64,000 nucleotides of DNA from Syngnathus acus. Taxonomy: Eukaryota; Chordata; Actinopteri; Syngnathiformes; Syngnathidae. A program made the position numbers and the translations under genes. Of the stretch, positions 1 through 12,138 are shown one piece after another (the stretch's first letter is position 1; each line of letters begins with the position of its first letter). The DNA lies in contig NC_051087.1 in the NCBI RefSeq assembly GCF_901709675.1, positions 9,760,884 through 9,824,883 on the forward strand, in the 5' to 3' direction. The notes beneath the pieces are model-generated. The model saw only the letters and a list, made by a program, of their open reading frames with translations. It was not told where the DNA came from and searched no databases.

Positions 1-1924
1 TGGATGGATGATGAAAAGGTAATATCAACAGAAGAAATTTTACTTGCTAAAACGTGTTGTAATTTACAAAAATTACATTGGAGGTGCTAAATTACCATTA
101 TTCATTTTCAAACAGTCGGACACATGCATCTCTGCACAGAATTAGCCTTGTTCTGATTGTAACCACCACCAGGTCAGCTAATCAATAGATTATAATTGAG
201 GAGCGGGAGTTGGATTGATGCAATTTATTGGCGAGGAGCCAGGGAAGCACTAATGAGGCAGAGAATCACATTGATCTGCTGCCAAAGCATAACATTCTAT
301 AACTGGATGGCTGTAGTCATGCACCTTCTCTGAACATGCTCATTAAAACGTTTTGCTCTGGTTCAAACTCATGAACCACATGAAAAATGGTTCATTTTAG
401 CTTCATACTAAAAGCTGTGAATTTTCTTTTCTCTGGATTCAAATTCCCTGATGAGCTTTACTTGAGAGCATGTGGAATGACTTGTCTTACTCCAATAACA
501 CCCAACAGGCATCTCATGAAGTCATCAGAGATAGAGCAGATTGTGTGCGTAAATACAGTGAAGAAGTCCCTCGGATTGCACCCCCTCCCCCCAAAGACCA
601 CTGCCCTAGATAATTCTGGCAATTATCTTTCCATGGTTATCAGAATATTTTACACTGCAAGTATACATAGAACATTCTGAATAGAATCTAAATGGAATTT
701 TTTATTTTATCTATAATACAGCAGACACCAAAGAACCAGGCAAGTCATGATGGAAATAAATGAGTAGACGCTAACAGATTTGATCGAAAAGCTTCAGTTT
801 TGGAATGCCCACCTCTGCTTGCTCCCTTTTCTCCTACCGAATCAATGGGTTAGCAGTCAACATATACCTCATGCAGGTTGTTTGTGCAGCCTGTTCGATA
901 GGACATTTTAAATGTTGAAAAGTTTCCACTTCAAACTATAAGGTTTTAATTTTTAAACATTTTTTTTTTCGTTTAGCCTGTGTGTCGTCTCTCGTGATTC
1001 ACTAAATAGCAATGCTCTCCTTTCTTGCACTCTCGTCTCTCACTATGTGCTCACATTGTTGCCTTCCTTTTTCTGCTTACTATGGACACACAGATGCTGC
1101 TACACATCTTGACAGCCAGCTCCTTTCATTCTTCAAAGAACCGTCTCTAAAAAAGTATTGTTTGCGACAGACACAACATTAATAAAATCAAAACAAATGT
1201 AAAATATACAACTGGCCATTGTGACCGAAGGCTGGAGGCTGAAGCTCAGCATGTGTTTCTCTTCAACAAACTGGTCGCATCTTGGGGCAGTTTTCAGGTT
1301 GTCTTTTTCCCAAAAGCTCCAAAGGCTTGTCTTTTACTATCCACTCGTACCAAGTTAGAAGTTGAGTCTCTCCCTGCAGTTGGAAGAAAACATCATAAAT
1401 AAATGGCAAAAAAAGTCTTGCTTGTTTGGAAAAAAAAAAGAAAGAAAACCAACAAAAAAAGGCAAACGCACGATTGAGGGTGCACGGTGATCTCCAAGTA
1501 CCCCTTTCACAGTGGCCAACTTTATATTATCCACATGTGGAGATCATCTTGCAGTTGCTTTTAAATATACTTTGTACACAGATCACTTGGATTAACTCCA
1601 GCAAATCCCAATATGCTTTCACCATGTAATCTGTGTGCTTCTCCTGAGCAGACTTTAATGGGAATGAGAGGAGCTAACAAGCCAGCTGTGTTCACTCCCA
1701 TAACGGCGCAAACACCCATTTCTATAGGCATGAGTCTACCAAATTACAAAAAGATAGAAAGATCCACCGACGAAGCGAGTTAGACCACGCTTTGCAATAG
1801 AGTTGCGCTGGGTATTAAATCAATTCCTCTTGGTCAAATTTGACCATACACAATGTTCTCCTGTTGACTTAAGCAATTTTCCCATAAGAGTACCTCCTGC
1901 TTCAGAGACTGCATGCTTATATAT
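1..1924. other. Non-coding stretch, no gene seen
   Basis: AT-rich sequence with short, overlapping reading frames on both strands. None has a recognisable domain or a convincing exon structure. It holds one candidate regulatory block near its start (separate entry) and simple T and A runs (for example around 960 and 1,430). Nothing else is supportable. Confidence 0.6.
165..305. promoter_or_regulatory. Candidate conserved non-coding element
   Basis: A block of balanced composition rich in homeodomain-like cores: TAATCAATAG, TATAATTGAG, CAATTTATTGG and CACTAATGAG lie within about 100 bases. It has no repeat signature. This is the texture of many vertebrate developmental enhancers, but conservation cannot be tested here. 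It is a visual judgement only. Confidence 0.22.
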
Positions 1925-2060
1925 TCTCCTTCATCCAAGTTGTTTCATTCTCAGGGCATCCAATCGATTGCAGCCGGACTGGCCTGTTTATCTTTGAAGA
2001 CGTTTCGCCTTTCATCTGATTAGACTTCATCAGTACCTACATACAAGGCTTTGTTAGGCC
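1925..2060. repeat. Interspersed repeat fragment (GAAGACGTTTCGCC type)
   Basis: The segment with GGCCTGTTTATCTTTGAAG, GACGTTTCGCC and CTTCATCAGTACC resembles a repeat I know from many teleost genomes, in which a GAAGACGTTTCGCC motif is followed by a CTTCATCAG motif. The family (Penelope-like, LINE or other) cannot be assigned from this fragment. There are no terminal repeats or coding sequence. Confidence 0.4.
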
Positions 2061-5000
2061 TGGACCACCCTGGCCTAACCAATACTAATAATGTAAAGAG
2101 GACCTCCAGTAAACGATCAAGTGTATTTAAAATGGTTTTATCGTAAAGTTATATTCTTTTTCTTTTTTGAGAGCGACCCCCAAACATTCACCGAGTCCTA
2201 AACACAGTATTCTGATTAAAATTGTTATTGGCTTTACTTCCTACCGAATTTAAAAACAACAACAAACAGGCTCTCCTTCAAAGTCTAAGAGTAGCCACGA
2301 GGCATAGTAGTCGGCACGTTCCGACTGTCTGACGACACATATAGAACGCCGGTGCAAAGTATTTTCACTTCTGATGTGCTTGATCTTTTTCAGGTATTTC
2401 AGTGATATTGACAATGCTCATGAAAAATGCATGCTTCCATTATTTGAAGCCAGCCTCAACAATCAATGAATCGCCTCTTGGTCTGTCCGTGTTTGTGCCT
2501 AGCTTACCCATGGTGGGTGTTTCAGAAGTCCGGGTGAGGGAATATGCAGAGACAAAAAGCACGGCCAAGCCCGTAAAAAAAACAACTAAGATTTACCGTA
2601 CATGCCAACTTTTATGTACAGTATTGTGTATTAAGACACTTTTGCCATTTTATTGTAGCAAGATTCCTCTGGTGTGTAGTTTGTTTAATTTAAACAAGCT
2701 TGAAGCTCCCATCACTTTAGCCTCCAAGAAGCTTGACCAATACTGGTTCCTCCACCTCGAGTGCAACCTGGCATAAAGGTAGGTGACATAAATGACAAAT
2801 TTGAGTTGATGGAAGAATCTGTGCAGCCAGAACAGCACGGAACTTTTCAACAAATGTTCCCTCCTGCACACAAGACTAATGTTTGTGCCCTTGATGCATA
2901 CATAAAATGCTGACAAGAACAGAATGCTGACCATTTACCAGAGCTGATAATGGTCCCGAATCTATCTAAATGTACTACAGTCATTTTGTTTTGCATTTGT
3001 TGGTGTCTGGCTGTACCCTTGTACGGTATGCAAATTGTGTCTCTGATCATTATTCACCTAGCTATATACGCGATTTATACCCTTGTATCTTTTTAGTTAA
3101 AGTGGATTTTCACTTTTCCCGAATAGATATCTTCCGGCTCAAATGAAAATGTTCTATATGTGTGTGTATGTCAAGATGTGTCCTATGATTGACCGACAAT
3201 CCGTCCAAATTGTACCCGGTCATAGATAGTCAGATGGTTAAGAATTTATATCAAAGAGGAAGTTATGATGCCGCTGTTTACAAGGTTAGCAGGCCTTGGG
3301 GGTGTGTGGCTCTGCTTTGTATTGATTTGGTGTTTTCATCCAAGAAATGCCATGTTTTCATCGTTTGCGTGAGATTCTTGTGCAAATATATGGGTGAGAC
3401 GCTGCGAGCGACCTCACTTCACCTCAGATTGCACAATCCCTCACTAAGTGGGTTGAAGAAGCTTGTAATTGGCAAGTGCCTCTTTGGATATCTTTTTTCG
3501 TGTCACCAACAATGTTTTCAAACACTTTTGTTATTCGCACTCTAATTTTTCATAGTTAGGCTTCATGATTTTATTTCTGCAATTGTATCTGAGGACACGT
3601 TTGTTCATATTAGATTTTAGACAGAATAAGTAAGACAGAAGATCCAATGACCAATATTTTTATTGAGTTATGTTTTTATTTAACAATATGAGTATTATTG
3701 TAGCTATAGTTTGCAGTTGTAGTTGAGACGATTGCACAGAGCGGTTTTTGCAATAATAATGTTGCTTTATTTACCGACATTTATCACTTCTGTGACGACG
3801 CATACTGGGAGCTATTATCTTGTAAAAGCAGGATATTTGATACAGCTTTTGTTTTGGATCGTATTGGATTTTGGAATATCAGTGGATGGTTTGTGTAGCT
3901 TCGATACCAACCTCTATCTATTGTGCACATCATACCGGATAAGGAATTTTGTGCGTGCGGGTGTGTGTGTTTGTTGAGTTATAAAGGGAAGCAGGCAATG
4001 TGCAGACAAAGAACATTAAGCCCCCCCATCCCCCGCTTATCTCTCAATAGTTGTTCATGGAAACAACATCAATCCATTATATGCGCAGAATGTATCAAAT
4101 CCCGCAAAACGTGATCATCGACTTCCTTCTGCAATAACAAGCAAGACCAGTTGATGTGATTGTCTGACGGTGAACTTGCTTTAAAAAAATCCATACGGCT
4201 GGTGTTTTTGGACAAATGCTAAATACATTCCTATCATTTATTTATACATGTACGATATGATCCATGTTTTAAAATGGTTATGCAGTCATTGTATCACACT
4301 GAAAGGATACTGTCAAAACCCATTAAAAATGAGGAACGCTATTTAGCGAGAATGATATTCAGCAAATCAGCTACTATGTGGCACCACATGTTTTTTTCTG
4401 ATTGCAAAATAACTAGGCTGTTTGGGAAGTGGCATTTGTTCAAGAATATGGGAGACGTGGCATGTATTGTGTGGAGGCTGCCCTTCTAGGGAATATGGCA
4501 GTCAATTCCCATAGTCAAACTCATTCTGTTACAAAACTTTCCAAATCCAGAAAAAATTGACGTCCAAATACAAAATGACAAATTTGGAGCTGTGAATTCT
4601 CTCTGATACCCTTGTGAAGGTAAGAGTACAAAAACACACATATGCGCTTGCACACACGCACACTCAAAACATAAAACAAAACCCTTTGAATAATGTAACG
4701 TGACAGCCGAGGGAACCAGATTAGACCAGCTCAGGCCCTGTTGGAAGGTTTTGGAAGTCATTTGACCCTTTTAGTTGTGATATATTTGTGCTATAAGTTG
4801 GATGTAATTTTTTTTTATGAAATGACATCGCTCAAGAAGAACATATCAGAATGCATACTTGAATGAGACACATTTTATGTCTCCCACACAGAACATTGGC
4901 CCAACCAGCCTCGCCTGTCGTGGAGGTTTTAACAAGCATATCATTTGTCCGGGTTGTCAATCTGTTTCTCACTCTCATGCTCCTGATTGATAAATGTCGT

Positions 5001-6827
5001 TTTGACAAGTGTTCCTTGTTTCCTGTCAGATAGCAACCTCCATTCCCCTAGCTTCCACCAGAACGAATGTCTTCAAATGCCTCATCCATGTTGCATGCAC
5101 AAAGATACCAGACTGTGTTGTTTTACAGCTCCTGCACGTCACTCACGCCTCGTTCTCTATTGAGTTAGTGCTATCACAGAGGGCCAGGTGCTCACTGGGC
5201 AGCAGCCCACCACGCTGTGTCACTACGTCCGTCTCCTTCGATGTAAATCAACAACCACGCGGACTGATGAAAATGAGAATGACCCAACCTCAGTTGAATT
5301 AAATGACAACAACCCTGTCAAATCATGCTCTCTTTCCCTTTACAGCTTGCCTTGATGAAACTAATATGTTAGCCAGGCAATCTTTCTGCTATTATAATCA
5401 GAAACACACTCCAGATGTGTGAAGCACTTCTTTTATTTATTATCATCATTTTTGGTCTCCCCTCTGCTTGGCTGTTTTAAACCCAAATATATTTCGTTCC
5501 CTCTGTGACTTCATCTGATCAAACAGAAAAGTATTCGTACAATGCAACTCAAGATGGGAAATATTACATGCGCCACTCATTATTATATTACGACCGAAGG
5601 GTTTAATATTCTTGGGTTTTATTAAGAATGTAACTTATATTTTCTTCACTGCTTGAAAATGCCAGCGCTGTCAAAAATGCTTTTACGAGAGTGACAGTTT
5701 GATTCCGGAACTGAAGTTTTCCATCAGCCTTGGAACACATTATATGGTGGACCAAAATGGATTGTGTAAGTCATCAGAGGTTTTACTACATTTGATTAGC
5801 GTTGGTTCTAGTAAAGTGTCTTATCTTCTTTCAAGGCTATCACTATCTAGATGAAATTGGCACAGCATCTGTATGTATTGTTCCCGGTCAGCAATGCAAT
5901 TAACCCAGCCTACAAAACAACCCTGGGCCAATCTGATCTAAATGGTTGGACTTGGTGAGTTTCCAAGCTTTCATTGTGGTAGAACTGGAATATTGTATGG
6001 TTAATGCGTTCATTTCAGTTAATGTGGGGGGACAAAGGAGAGAAGGGTTGGAAGGCAGAGGAGGACTAGAAAGCAGGCTGGAGATGAGCCACTTGGCTTG
6101 TTTGGACACATTTGATCATTATGGCATAAAAGCAGTAATGTTTTGCCTCCTGACTCTTTGTGTATTAGAAAACCTTGCAGATGTATGAATGGGGGAATGG
6201 GAAGCTAGGGAAAAAGAAAAAGGACAAATGAGTTTTAAGAGAAGAGAAACCAACAAAATGTGAAGAGAGATGGGAATTTGTAAATAGAGGTCTTTATTTT
6301 TTTTGCTTGATTTATGGAAATTCCTCTAGAGGTCAAATTCAAGTCGTGGTTTGGTTATATTTTGCTTGTTTCTCTCTTTTTCTTTCTTTGTATGTGTGAC
6401 AGGTGGTGTTGCTGATTTACATTCACTGAGTTGCAGCAGGGCACACTTTATTCTTATTGCTACTCAGCTTCTTCAGAAATAATGGCACAAACTCACTCAA
6501 TCTGCCCGACAATTTTGTCTTGTACAGTAATGTCGAAATTGATCTCTGCTGGTTTTAGCTGCAGTTTTTTTTGTGTGTTTCTGATGACTATTTTGGCATC
6601 CTTCTCAGTTTTTTAACTTGATTCTTACAGTGTACAGCAGGAGGTCACCGACCTCATTGAAACAATATTTTGGGTTTCAGGAAATTGGTTTCTGCCCAAA
6701 TTTGTAAATGCAAATATTACTGTGGGTTCCTAATACATTCAAAAAACATGTTACACTAAGCGAGTAAATCAATTAAGTAAATCTAATTGAGGTCCAAAAT
6801 TCAAAAATCTTAATGTTCGATTGTTGC
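2061..6827. other. Non-coding stretch, no gene seen
   Basis: No reading frame here has a recognisable domain. The longest (about 124 codons from 2,402) has no family resemblance and no splice context. A short hAT-like motif (GGTCACCGACCTCATTG, near 6,642) may be a MITE end. The rest is unremarkable AT-rich DNA with a C-rich run near 4,021. Confidence 0.55.
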
Positions 6828-6935
6828 CTACATGTATCCTACCAGTTCCAGTGTGTCTACATGTATCCTATGATTGACCAGTTCCAGTGTCTACCCTTCA
6901 TCTTACCTGAAGTCAGCTGGAGTAGACTCCAAATA
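6828..6935 (-). repeat. SINE-like repeat fragment with an internal duplication
   Basis: Resembles the body of the tRNA-derived SINE-like family found throughout the window (compare 11.6, 28.5 and 42.5 kb): the CTGAAGTCAGCTGGAGTAGACTCC segment near 6,907 is diagnostic. Upstream of it, CTACATGTATCCTA and CCAGTTCCAGTGT each occur twice, which is a local tandem duplication. Strand is given relative to the body orientation that starts with the TCCATCCATTTTC end. Confidence 0.45.
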
Positions 6936-7463
6936 CAGTCACCGCTATGGAGGGTACTAACACTTAAGGAAGACAGATGAAATGTTAAATGTTAAGAGAC
7001 GCCCAGAAAACAACTCACACATCGATAAGCATATAGTATGTCCTTCAAGAGAATTTACCAGACACCGCAAGTAGAACGTAGAACTCATCCAATTCCCCTT
7101 GACCAGTGCAATCTTCCAGACGGTACAGTTGACAGCTACGGTAAATCTGTACTCATCACACAATTTCTTGAACGATATGCCAGCTCTAAATATAAATGTG
7201 TTTGACTTTTCACCGGTCTTTGTAGTGCTACGTATAATGATTTTTCTCAAGTGTACAACCTCAATTCTGTCTGACTAGACATATGTGCTATAATTAGTAG
7301 GTCCATGAGCTCTCGCTTCAGAATTATTTACTTTCAAGAGGTCCTATGCTGAATTAACTAAAGGAGTTTACCCCTGGTGTATGAATAATTTCAGGCTTGA
7401 CTATGTACTGTATGTGTACATTCACGTGGAGTATACAGTATATGTTTGGGGGCATCTTTTCAG

Positions 7464-7476
7464 CCCCCCCCCCCCC
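7464..7476 (+). repeat. Poly-C run
   Basis: Thirteen consecutive C residues; the complementary strand is a G13 tract. Likely length-polymorphic and error-prone in sequencing. Confidence 0.9.
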
Positions 7477-7689
7477 AGACTTTCAATATCTCTGGTAGGG
7501 AAAATGAATGCTGAAAAAGAAACAGCCCGACACGCCATCAAGATCAATATGCATTGTCTCAAAGAAAACAGCATCCAATCATTTATGCTCATAATGGAGA
7601 ATAAAATGGCCAAGGATAGCAGTTCAATGACCATAAATCAAAGTTTTGAGAGGTTTGAAAAATGAGCAGCTTTTGTCAACCTCGAGTGA

Positions 7690-7815
7690 GTGTCACGCTT
7701 ATCTAATTGAATACTGCTGGTGGCCATCCAATTAAGAAGTTGTCATGCAGCATCCCAATTTTAATATGAGCCACAATAATTCATCTCACACGATTACATC
7801 AACAAACCATGACAC
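7690..7815. promoter_or_regulatory. Candidate conserved non-coding element
   Basis: Several homeodomain-like sites in a short span (TCTAATTGAATACTG, ATCCAATTAAGAAG, TTTTAATATGAG, AATAATTCATC) without repeat features. The texture suggests a regulatory element, but no alignment is available. Confidence 0.2.
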
Positions 7816-8116
7816 CAACATTACAAATTGCAACTAGAACAAAAGTAATGACATGATCGTAACTTCTCGAGGATATATATCATGTATATCATGCCCTTTC
7901 AAAAATACCTTTCAAAATTAGATTTTTGTTTTTGCTCATGTATTAGATTAGATTAGACATCCCCCAATTTTCTATTTGTTACCTACCTTTCAATACTTTC
8001 GATCCAGACTGTAGTACAAGGCAAAAAGGTATGGTAGGTTCAAAGGTGTTGTCACGCTCATTTAACTTGAGTATTAATTCCATTGTTCAGAAGCACTCTG
8101 TTAATCAATGACTCTT

Positions 8117-8133
8117 ACACACACACACACACA
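8117..8133 (+). repeat. CA microsatellite
   Basis: A short uninterrupted AC dinucleotide array. Confidence 0.85.
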
Positions 8134-8732
8134 TTTGTGGGTACTTTCGTCTTCTATGGCTTTTCCCCTCTCACACACAACATTTTCGGGGTTGTTCTCC
8201 TCATTCAGGTCAGTGTTATGATTACATTTGCAAACAACTGTCTCCAGATAGGATGAGATGGTATTCATTCTAAAAAAAAAATTCAAGTATTGACTGCATA
8301 TCACTTGTTTTTCAGAGATAATTTGCTACATTTAAACCAAAAATTGACTGTCACTAGAGCTTTTCAAGCTGATGGATGTATTTATGTGACACAAACAGGT
8401 AGGTGTAGTCTGCAAAAAGAATTTTGCAAATATATAAATTTTAATAAAATACTCCGTTGACAGTTGATTTTTTAAGACAAAATATTTGGGATATATATTT
8501 GAGAAATTATGGCCATTATCAACAGCAACAAAAAGATAGACTACGGACCTTTAATTAACCATTAATATTATTGCTCCCCCAGTAAACCCCGAAATGATCG
8601 ATGGACCAAGACCAGCAAGAAGATAAGACAGCTGACGCTAGCATGATAGTGCCAACATCCTTTTTTCTGAGGTGGATGGATTAACAATATATCAAAGGTT
8701 ATATTTGTTTCATGTCATTATCTTTTTTTCCG

Positions 8733-8895
8733 CATTGTGGGTGAATGGTGCAACCGCCTCTCACTTAAGAGGTTGTGGGTTCAACTCCGGCTCCTTCCCG
8801 AATGGAATTTTTTATGTTCTCTCCATGCTTGCATGGGTTTTCTCTGGGTATTTCGGTAGTTTCCTCCCACCATTCAAAAACATAGCCTGCCAAGC
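8733..8895 (-). repeat. tRNA-derived SINE-like element, head half
   Basis: An A-box-like TGGGTGAATGG at 8,738-8,748 and a B-box-like GGTTCAACTCC at 8,778-8,788 give a pol III promoter layout. They are followed by the family's conserved segments: ATGTTCTCTCCATGCTTGC, GGGTTTTCTCTGGG and TTCCTCCCACCATTC. The copy is truncated after AAAACATAGCCTGCC. Any apparent reading frame across it is repeat-derived. Orientation uses the convention that the TCCATCCATTTTC end is the start, so this copy is minus. Confidence 0.6.
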
Positions 8896-9907
8896 CAGAC
8901 GATTGGTCTGGTGGAGAGTTACTGTACATTGATGCGGATTTCTGAGGCGGTGCAAACCTGAGTAAACACACAGTTAGTTCAAATGAACCAATCAGCGGAG
9001 GTGTGTTGTAGCGGGAAACAAAAAGCCACATCTTATTTTAAAATAAATACTTCCAATGTGAAAAATATGTCCTCCCCATCCTTCAATTTATCCTCTATTT
9101 GATGGAAGTCTTTGATGGAAAAAATTGGGCACTGGATTTAGAACGTTAGCTTTTTAGGTAGAGCACGCTCTGAGGTCATAGAATTTCTCTCCATTCATCT
9201 TGTCTTCAAGCCTCATTTACTCCACAACACTTTTCTTCATCTTACTGGTAGATGCTTGAGATAAAATAACCTCTTCAATCTGCCATTGTCCTGCATGCTG
9301 CTCAATCTTTTTTACCTTCCCTAAATTTCTCTTTATAACTGAGCCTAACCAAATTTTATAGTTATAGTTATCAATCTCTCCATTTGACCAATGCCCAACT
9401 CGCAGCCTTTATTGCCATCTTTGCATTCCAGCTCATTCCTGGGCTTTGATGTCTCTCACTTCCTCGATGAGAGCTTAATAAGATTACTTTTCTCTTTTTC
9501 CACCCCGTCATTGAATCTCTCCATCTCGTTTTCAAGTTCCAACCATTTCATAATCGTATCATTTGCTCTGGTGAGCTATACCAACTGATGGTGTAACGTC
9601 ACCGGAAAAATATCCCGCTTCCTACTAATGTGGCCAGATGGAGGATGACATAAAAGTGACCAGTGACAACGTAGTTTCACGTTTACATTCTTTCTGAACT
9701 CTGTTGCTTCAGACACTGTGGCAATGTATAACGTCAACAAAGCCCAGGTAGACAGTGTTGCAATGCTTTTTTCTTTAGTTACTTCACTACTAACCTGTCA
9801 AGCAGTTATGATAGCCATCAAAGGGAATAAGATAACTTGTTGGGGGACGCCGGAAGGCTCAGGTAAACTTTGTGCCAACTATTAAATAAGACTATAGATA
9901 TATCTCC
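8896..9907. other. Non-coding stretch, no gene seen
   Basis: No supportable gene or element. Short pyrimidine-rich reading frames around 9,390-9,590 have no recognisable domain. Confidence 0.5.
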
Positions 9908-10073
9908 ATCCGGGGTGGCTCGTGGATCACTTGTTAGCACGTCCGCATCACAGTTTGAAGGGTGCGGGTTCGAATCCACCTTCGGCCCTCCCTGTGTTGA
10001 GTTTGTATGTTCTCCGCCGTGCCTACATGGGTTTTCTCCGGGCACTCTGGTTTCCTCCTACATCCCAAAAACA
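9908..10073 (-). repeat. tRNA-derived SINE-like element, head half
   Basis: This is the best preserved pol III head in the window: an A-box-like TGGCTCGTGG at 9,916-9,925 and a perfect B box GGTTCGAATCC at 9,967-9,977. The family segments GTATGTTCTCCGCCGTGCC, GGGTTTTCTCCGGGC and CATCCCAAAAACATCC follow. It runs directly into the tetranucleotide array, so the array grew from its truncated end. A second copy in the opposite orientation follows the array. Confidence 0.65.
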
Positions 10074-10196
10074 TCCGTCCGTCCGTCCGTCCGTCCGTCC
10101 GTCCGTCCGTCCGTCCGTCCGTCCGTCCGTCCGTCCGTCCGTCCGTCCATCCATCCATCCATCCATCCATCCATCCATCCATCCATCCATCCATCC
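10074..10196 (+). repeat. Compound (CCGT)n(CCAT)n tetranucleotide array
   Basis: About 18 TCCG units (10,074-10,147) switch abruptly to about 12 CCAT units (to 10,196). A four-base unit without stop codons is open in every frame. This explains the overlapping long reading frames on both strands (poly RPSV/IHPS and poly DGRT/DGWM), which are not genes. Confidence 0.95.
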
Positions 10197-10285
10197 GCTA
10201 ATCCACACAAAGCTTGCTGGCGTGCAAAGTCCACACAGGAAGGGCAGAACTGGAATCGAAGCCTGAACTGTGAGGCAGGCAGTCC
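10197..10285 (+). repeat. SINE-like element fragment, inverted relative to its neighbour
   Basis: Contains GCAAAGTCCACACAGGAAGG, CAGAACTGGAATCGAAGCC and AACTGTGAGGCAGGCAG. These are the reverse complement of the head segments in the copy at 9,908-10,073. The two copies could pair as an imperfect stem of about 70 bases with the tetranucleotide array in the loop. Confidence 0.6.
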
Positions 10286-10402
10286 TTTCTTTCAGTCCAG
10301 TCTTCTATCATTCCAGTTTATCACTTGCTCCAGTGGTCCACGGTGTAAAACCACAGTGCCAGATAAGCTAATGCGGTATCCACTCTGAAGTGTATACATG
10401 CA

Positions 10403-10427
10403 TGTGTGTGTGTGTGTCTGTGTGTGA
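10403..10427 (+). repeat. GT microsatellite
   Basis: A GT array with one C interruption. Confidence 0.85.
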
Positions 10428-11574
10428 GAGCTGAGGTGCTGAGTCCATAAATTAACAAATAAGGATGCAGCCCGTGCAGGTTTGCAGCTCGTCCTGAGCC
10501 AATGTTTCTCATATGCATGGTTAGTCCAGTGATTTATGGACATATGTGACTGATGGAGAAAGACGTGGCAAATTACACAGCATCATTTGACTAAAACAAA
10601 AGTAAATGGATGCATGCAGGTCCTTTTATGAGTGACGACACGGTACTCAAGTGGTTGCCTGGACTAAATTTAGGGTACGGCTCTATTTTGATGGACAGTG
10701 ACATTGAGGGGAGGTTAGGAGAAATATGGTGGTATTTTTGCACACAATCCACTCTCTGCCTCTCCCTTCTTTCATCTGCTTCATCCATTGCAAAATGACC
10801 TCTATCTCCTTTTTATGATTTTCATTTTATCTCAGTTTTCTTGCCCTTCCCTTTGCACTGAGGAGCCTGAACTTTTAAATCATATTTGCAGCGGATCTAC
10901 AAGGGTAAATTACACGGTCATTCTCAGTGTATTCCTACAAGCTACTCCTGAAAGTAAAAACAGAATGGCCTACAATATAAGGGTACATAAACATGCTTTT
11001 TTTTTTTTTTAAATGGGATTTTGTTTTAATAGAAAACGAAGAGAGACATAGATTGTCTCTCTGAGTGTTTTACTTTAATCATATAAAGAGGAAAGAGACG
11101 CCTCGGAGACAAGAATAAACCGGGACAGAATGAGATGAGGAGATAGAGCGATGTGGGTGGATGTTGGAGAAAAGACAATGGTAACTACATTAGAACCTTG
11201 AAGCCTTGGGCACAGGCAATATTGCATTTTGTTCAGAGAAAAACAACAACAACACCGTGGTCACAGTCCCAATGAATGCTGAGGTACAACTCACATTGTT
11301 GTTTGGGCAATGATGTGGCATGTACGTGTCACCAGAAGAAGCAAAGCACTTATTAAAATCATGTACCAAGTTTGATTCAGGTACACTTTGGATAGGTTAA
11401 TTCTGATTAAACTTGTTTAGGATGTGTAGGCAGGATTGTGACAACTGCATCCGTGTGTAACTTGCTATTGAATAAATCTGCTTGACTGTTAGTACAATTC
11501 CTGATGACTTTGTTTCATTATTCTGAATAAGGGGAACATTGCTGTCAACATAAGATGCGTCATTTTCTCCTCGT
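10428..11574. other. Non-coding stretch, no gene seen
   Basis: No supportable gene. Contains a T run near 10,998. Confidence 0.5.
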
Positions 11575-11865
11575 ATTTTAGTGGGTTTTTATTCTGGATA
11601 TACCAGCTTCCTCCCACATAAAAAAAGAAACATGCATGCATCTTAGGACTCAAAGTACCCCTAGGTGTGAAACTCAAAGTGCTCTTGCGTGTGAATGTGA
11701 GTGAGAATAGGTAATTATCTTGATGTGCACTGCGATCAACCGGGGACCAGTCAAGGGTGACGCAGCCTCGTGTCCAAAGTCAATTGGGATTGGTTGCATG
11801 TCATCTGTGACCCTCACGAGGGCAAGCGAGATAGAAAATTGCTTTGTGTATGGACGGATATGAGA
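11575..11865 (-). repeat. Diverged SINE-like element body
   Basis: Diverged versions of the family segments occur in order: GTGGGTTTTTATTCTGG, CTTCCTCCCACATAA, AACATGCATGCATC, TAGGTGTGAA, a CGATCAACCGGGGACCAGTC block equivalent to the usual CAACTGGCG region, and GACCCTCACGAGGGCAAGCG. The order supports an old full-body copy in minus orientation by the convention used here. Confidence 0.5.
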
Positions 11866-12035
11866 AAAACAAGGAAAAAGATAGGCAGCAAAAGTATGTG
11901 ATAAATATACTGAATTATGCCATACATACAAATTCCTGCACAACAAGCCAAGACCAGTGTCACCAGTGTAGTGTGCTTAATATTTACTTCCGGTTTTGCA
12001 AAATCTGGTGAGATGTTGTCGTTTTCCTGCGTACA

Positions 12036-12138
12036 AATTATATTAGCCCTTAATTACGCGATTAAAAAAACAATGGTGGCATTAAAAGGGGATTGGATTC
12101 ATCTCGTTATTAACTCGATTAACTGACACCACTAATAC
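12036..12138 (-). repeat. MITE terminus of the TAGGGCTGTCAAA/TTAACGCG type
   Basis: On the minus strand it reads TAGTGGTGTCAGTTAATCGA then GTTAATAACGAGATGAAT, and further in an AATCGCG-like segment. I recognise this as the end of a common vertebrate non-autonomous DNA transposon that begins TAGGGCTGTCAAA and has TTAACGCGTTAATAACG. The other end was not found, so the copy is truncated. Confidence 0.45.

Larger units (their letters stand above)
6936..8732. other. Non-coding stretch, no gene seen
   Basis: No supportable gene. Contains a 13-base C run, a candidate regulatory block at about 7.7 kb, a short CA microsatellite at about 8.12 kb and an ATTAGATTAGATTAG run near 7,943. Confidence 0.55.

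Noticed and set aside
2402-2776. 124-codon frame
   Set aside because: No recognisable domain, neighbour or splice context.
9916-9977. Possible tRNA gene from the A and B boxes
   Set aside because: The sequence between and around the boxes does not fold as a tRNA and continues into SINE body segments.
9870-10388. 172-codon frame and overlapping frames on both strands around 10 kb
   Set aside because: They are open only because the tetranucleotide array has no stop codons; the flanks are SINE sequence.
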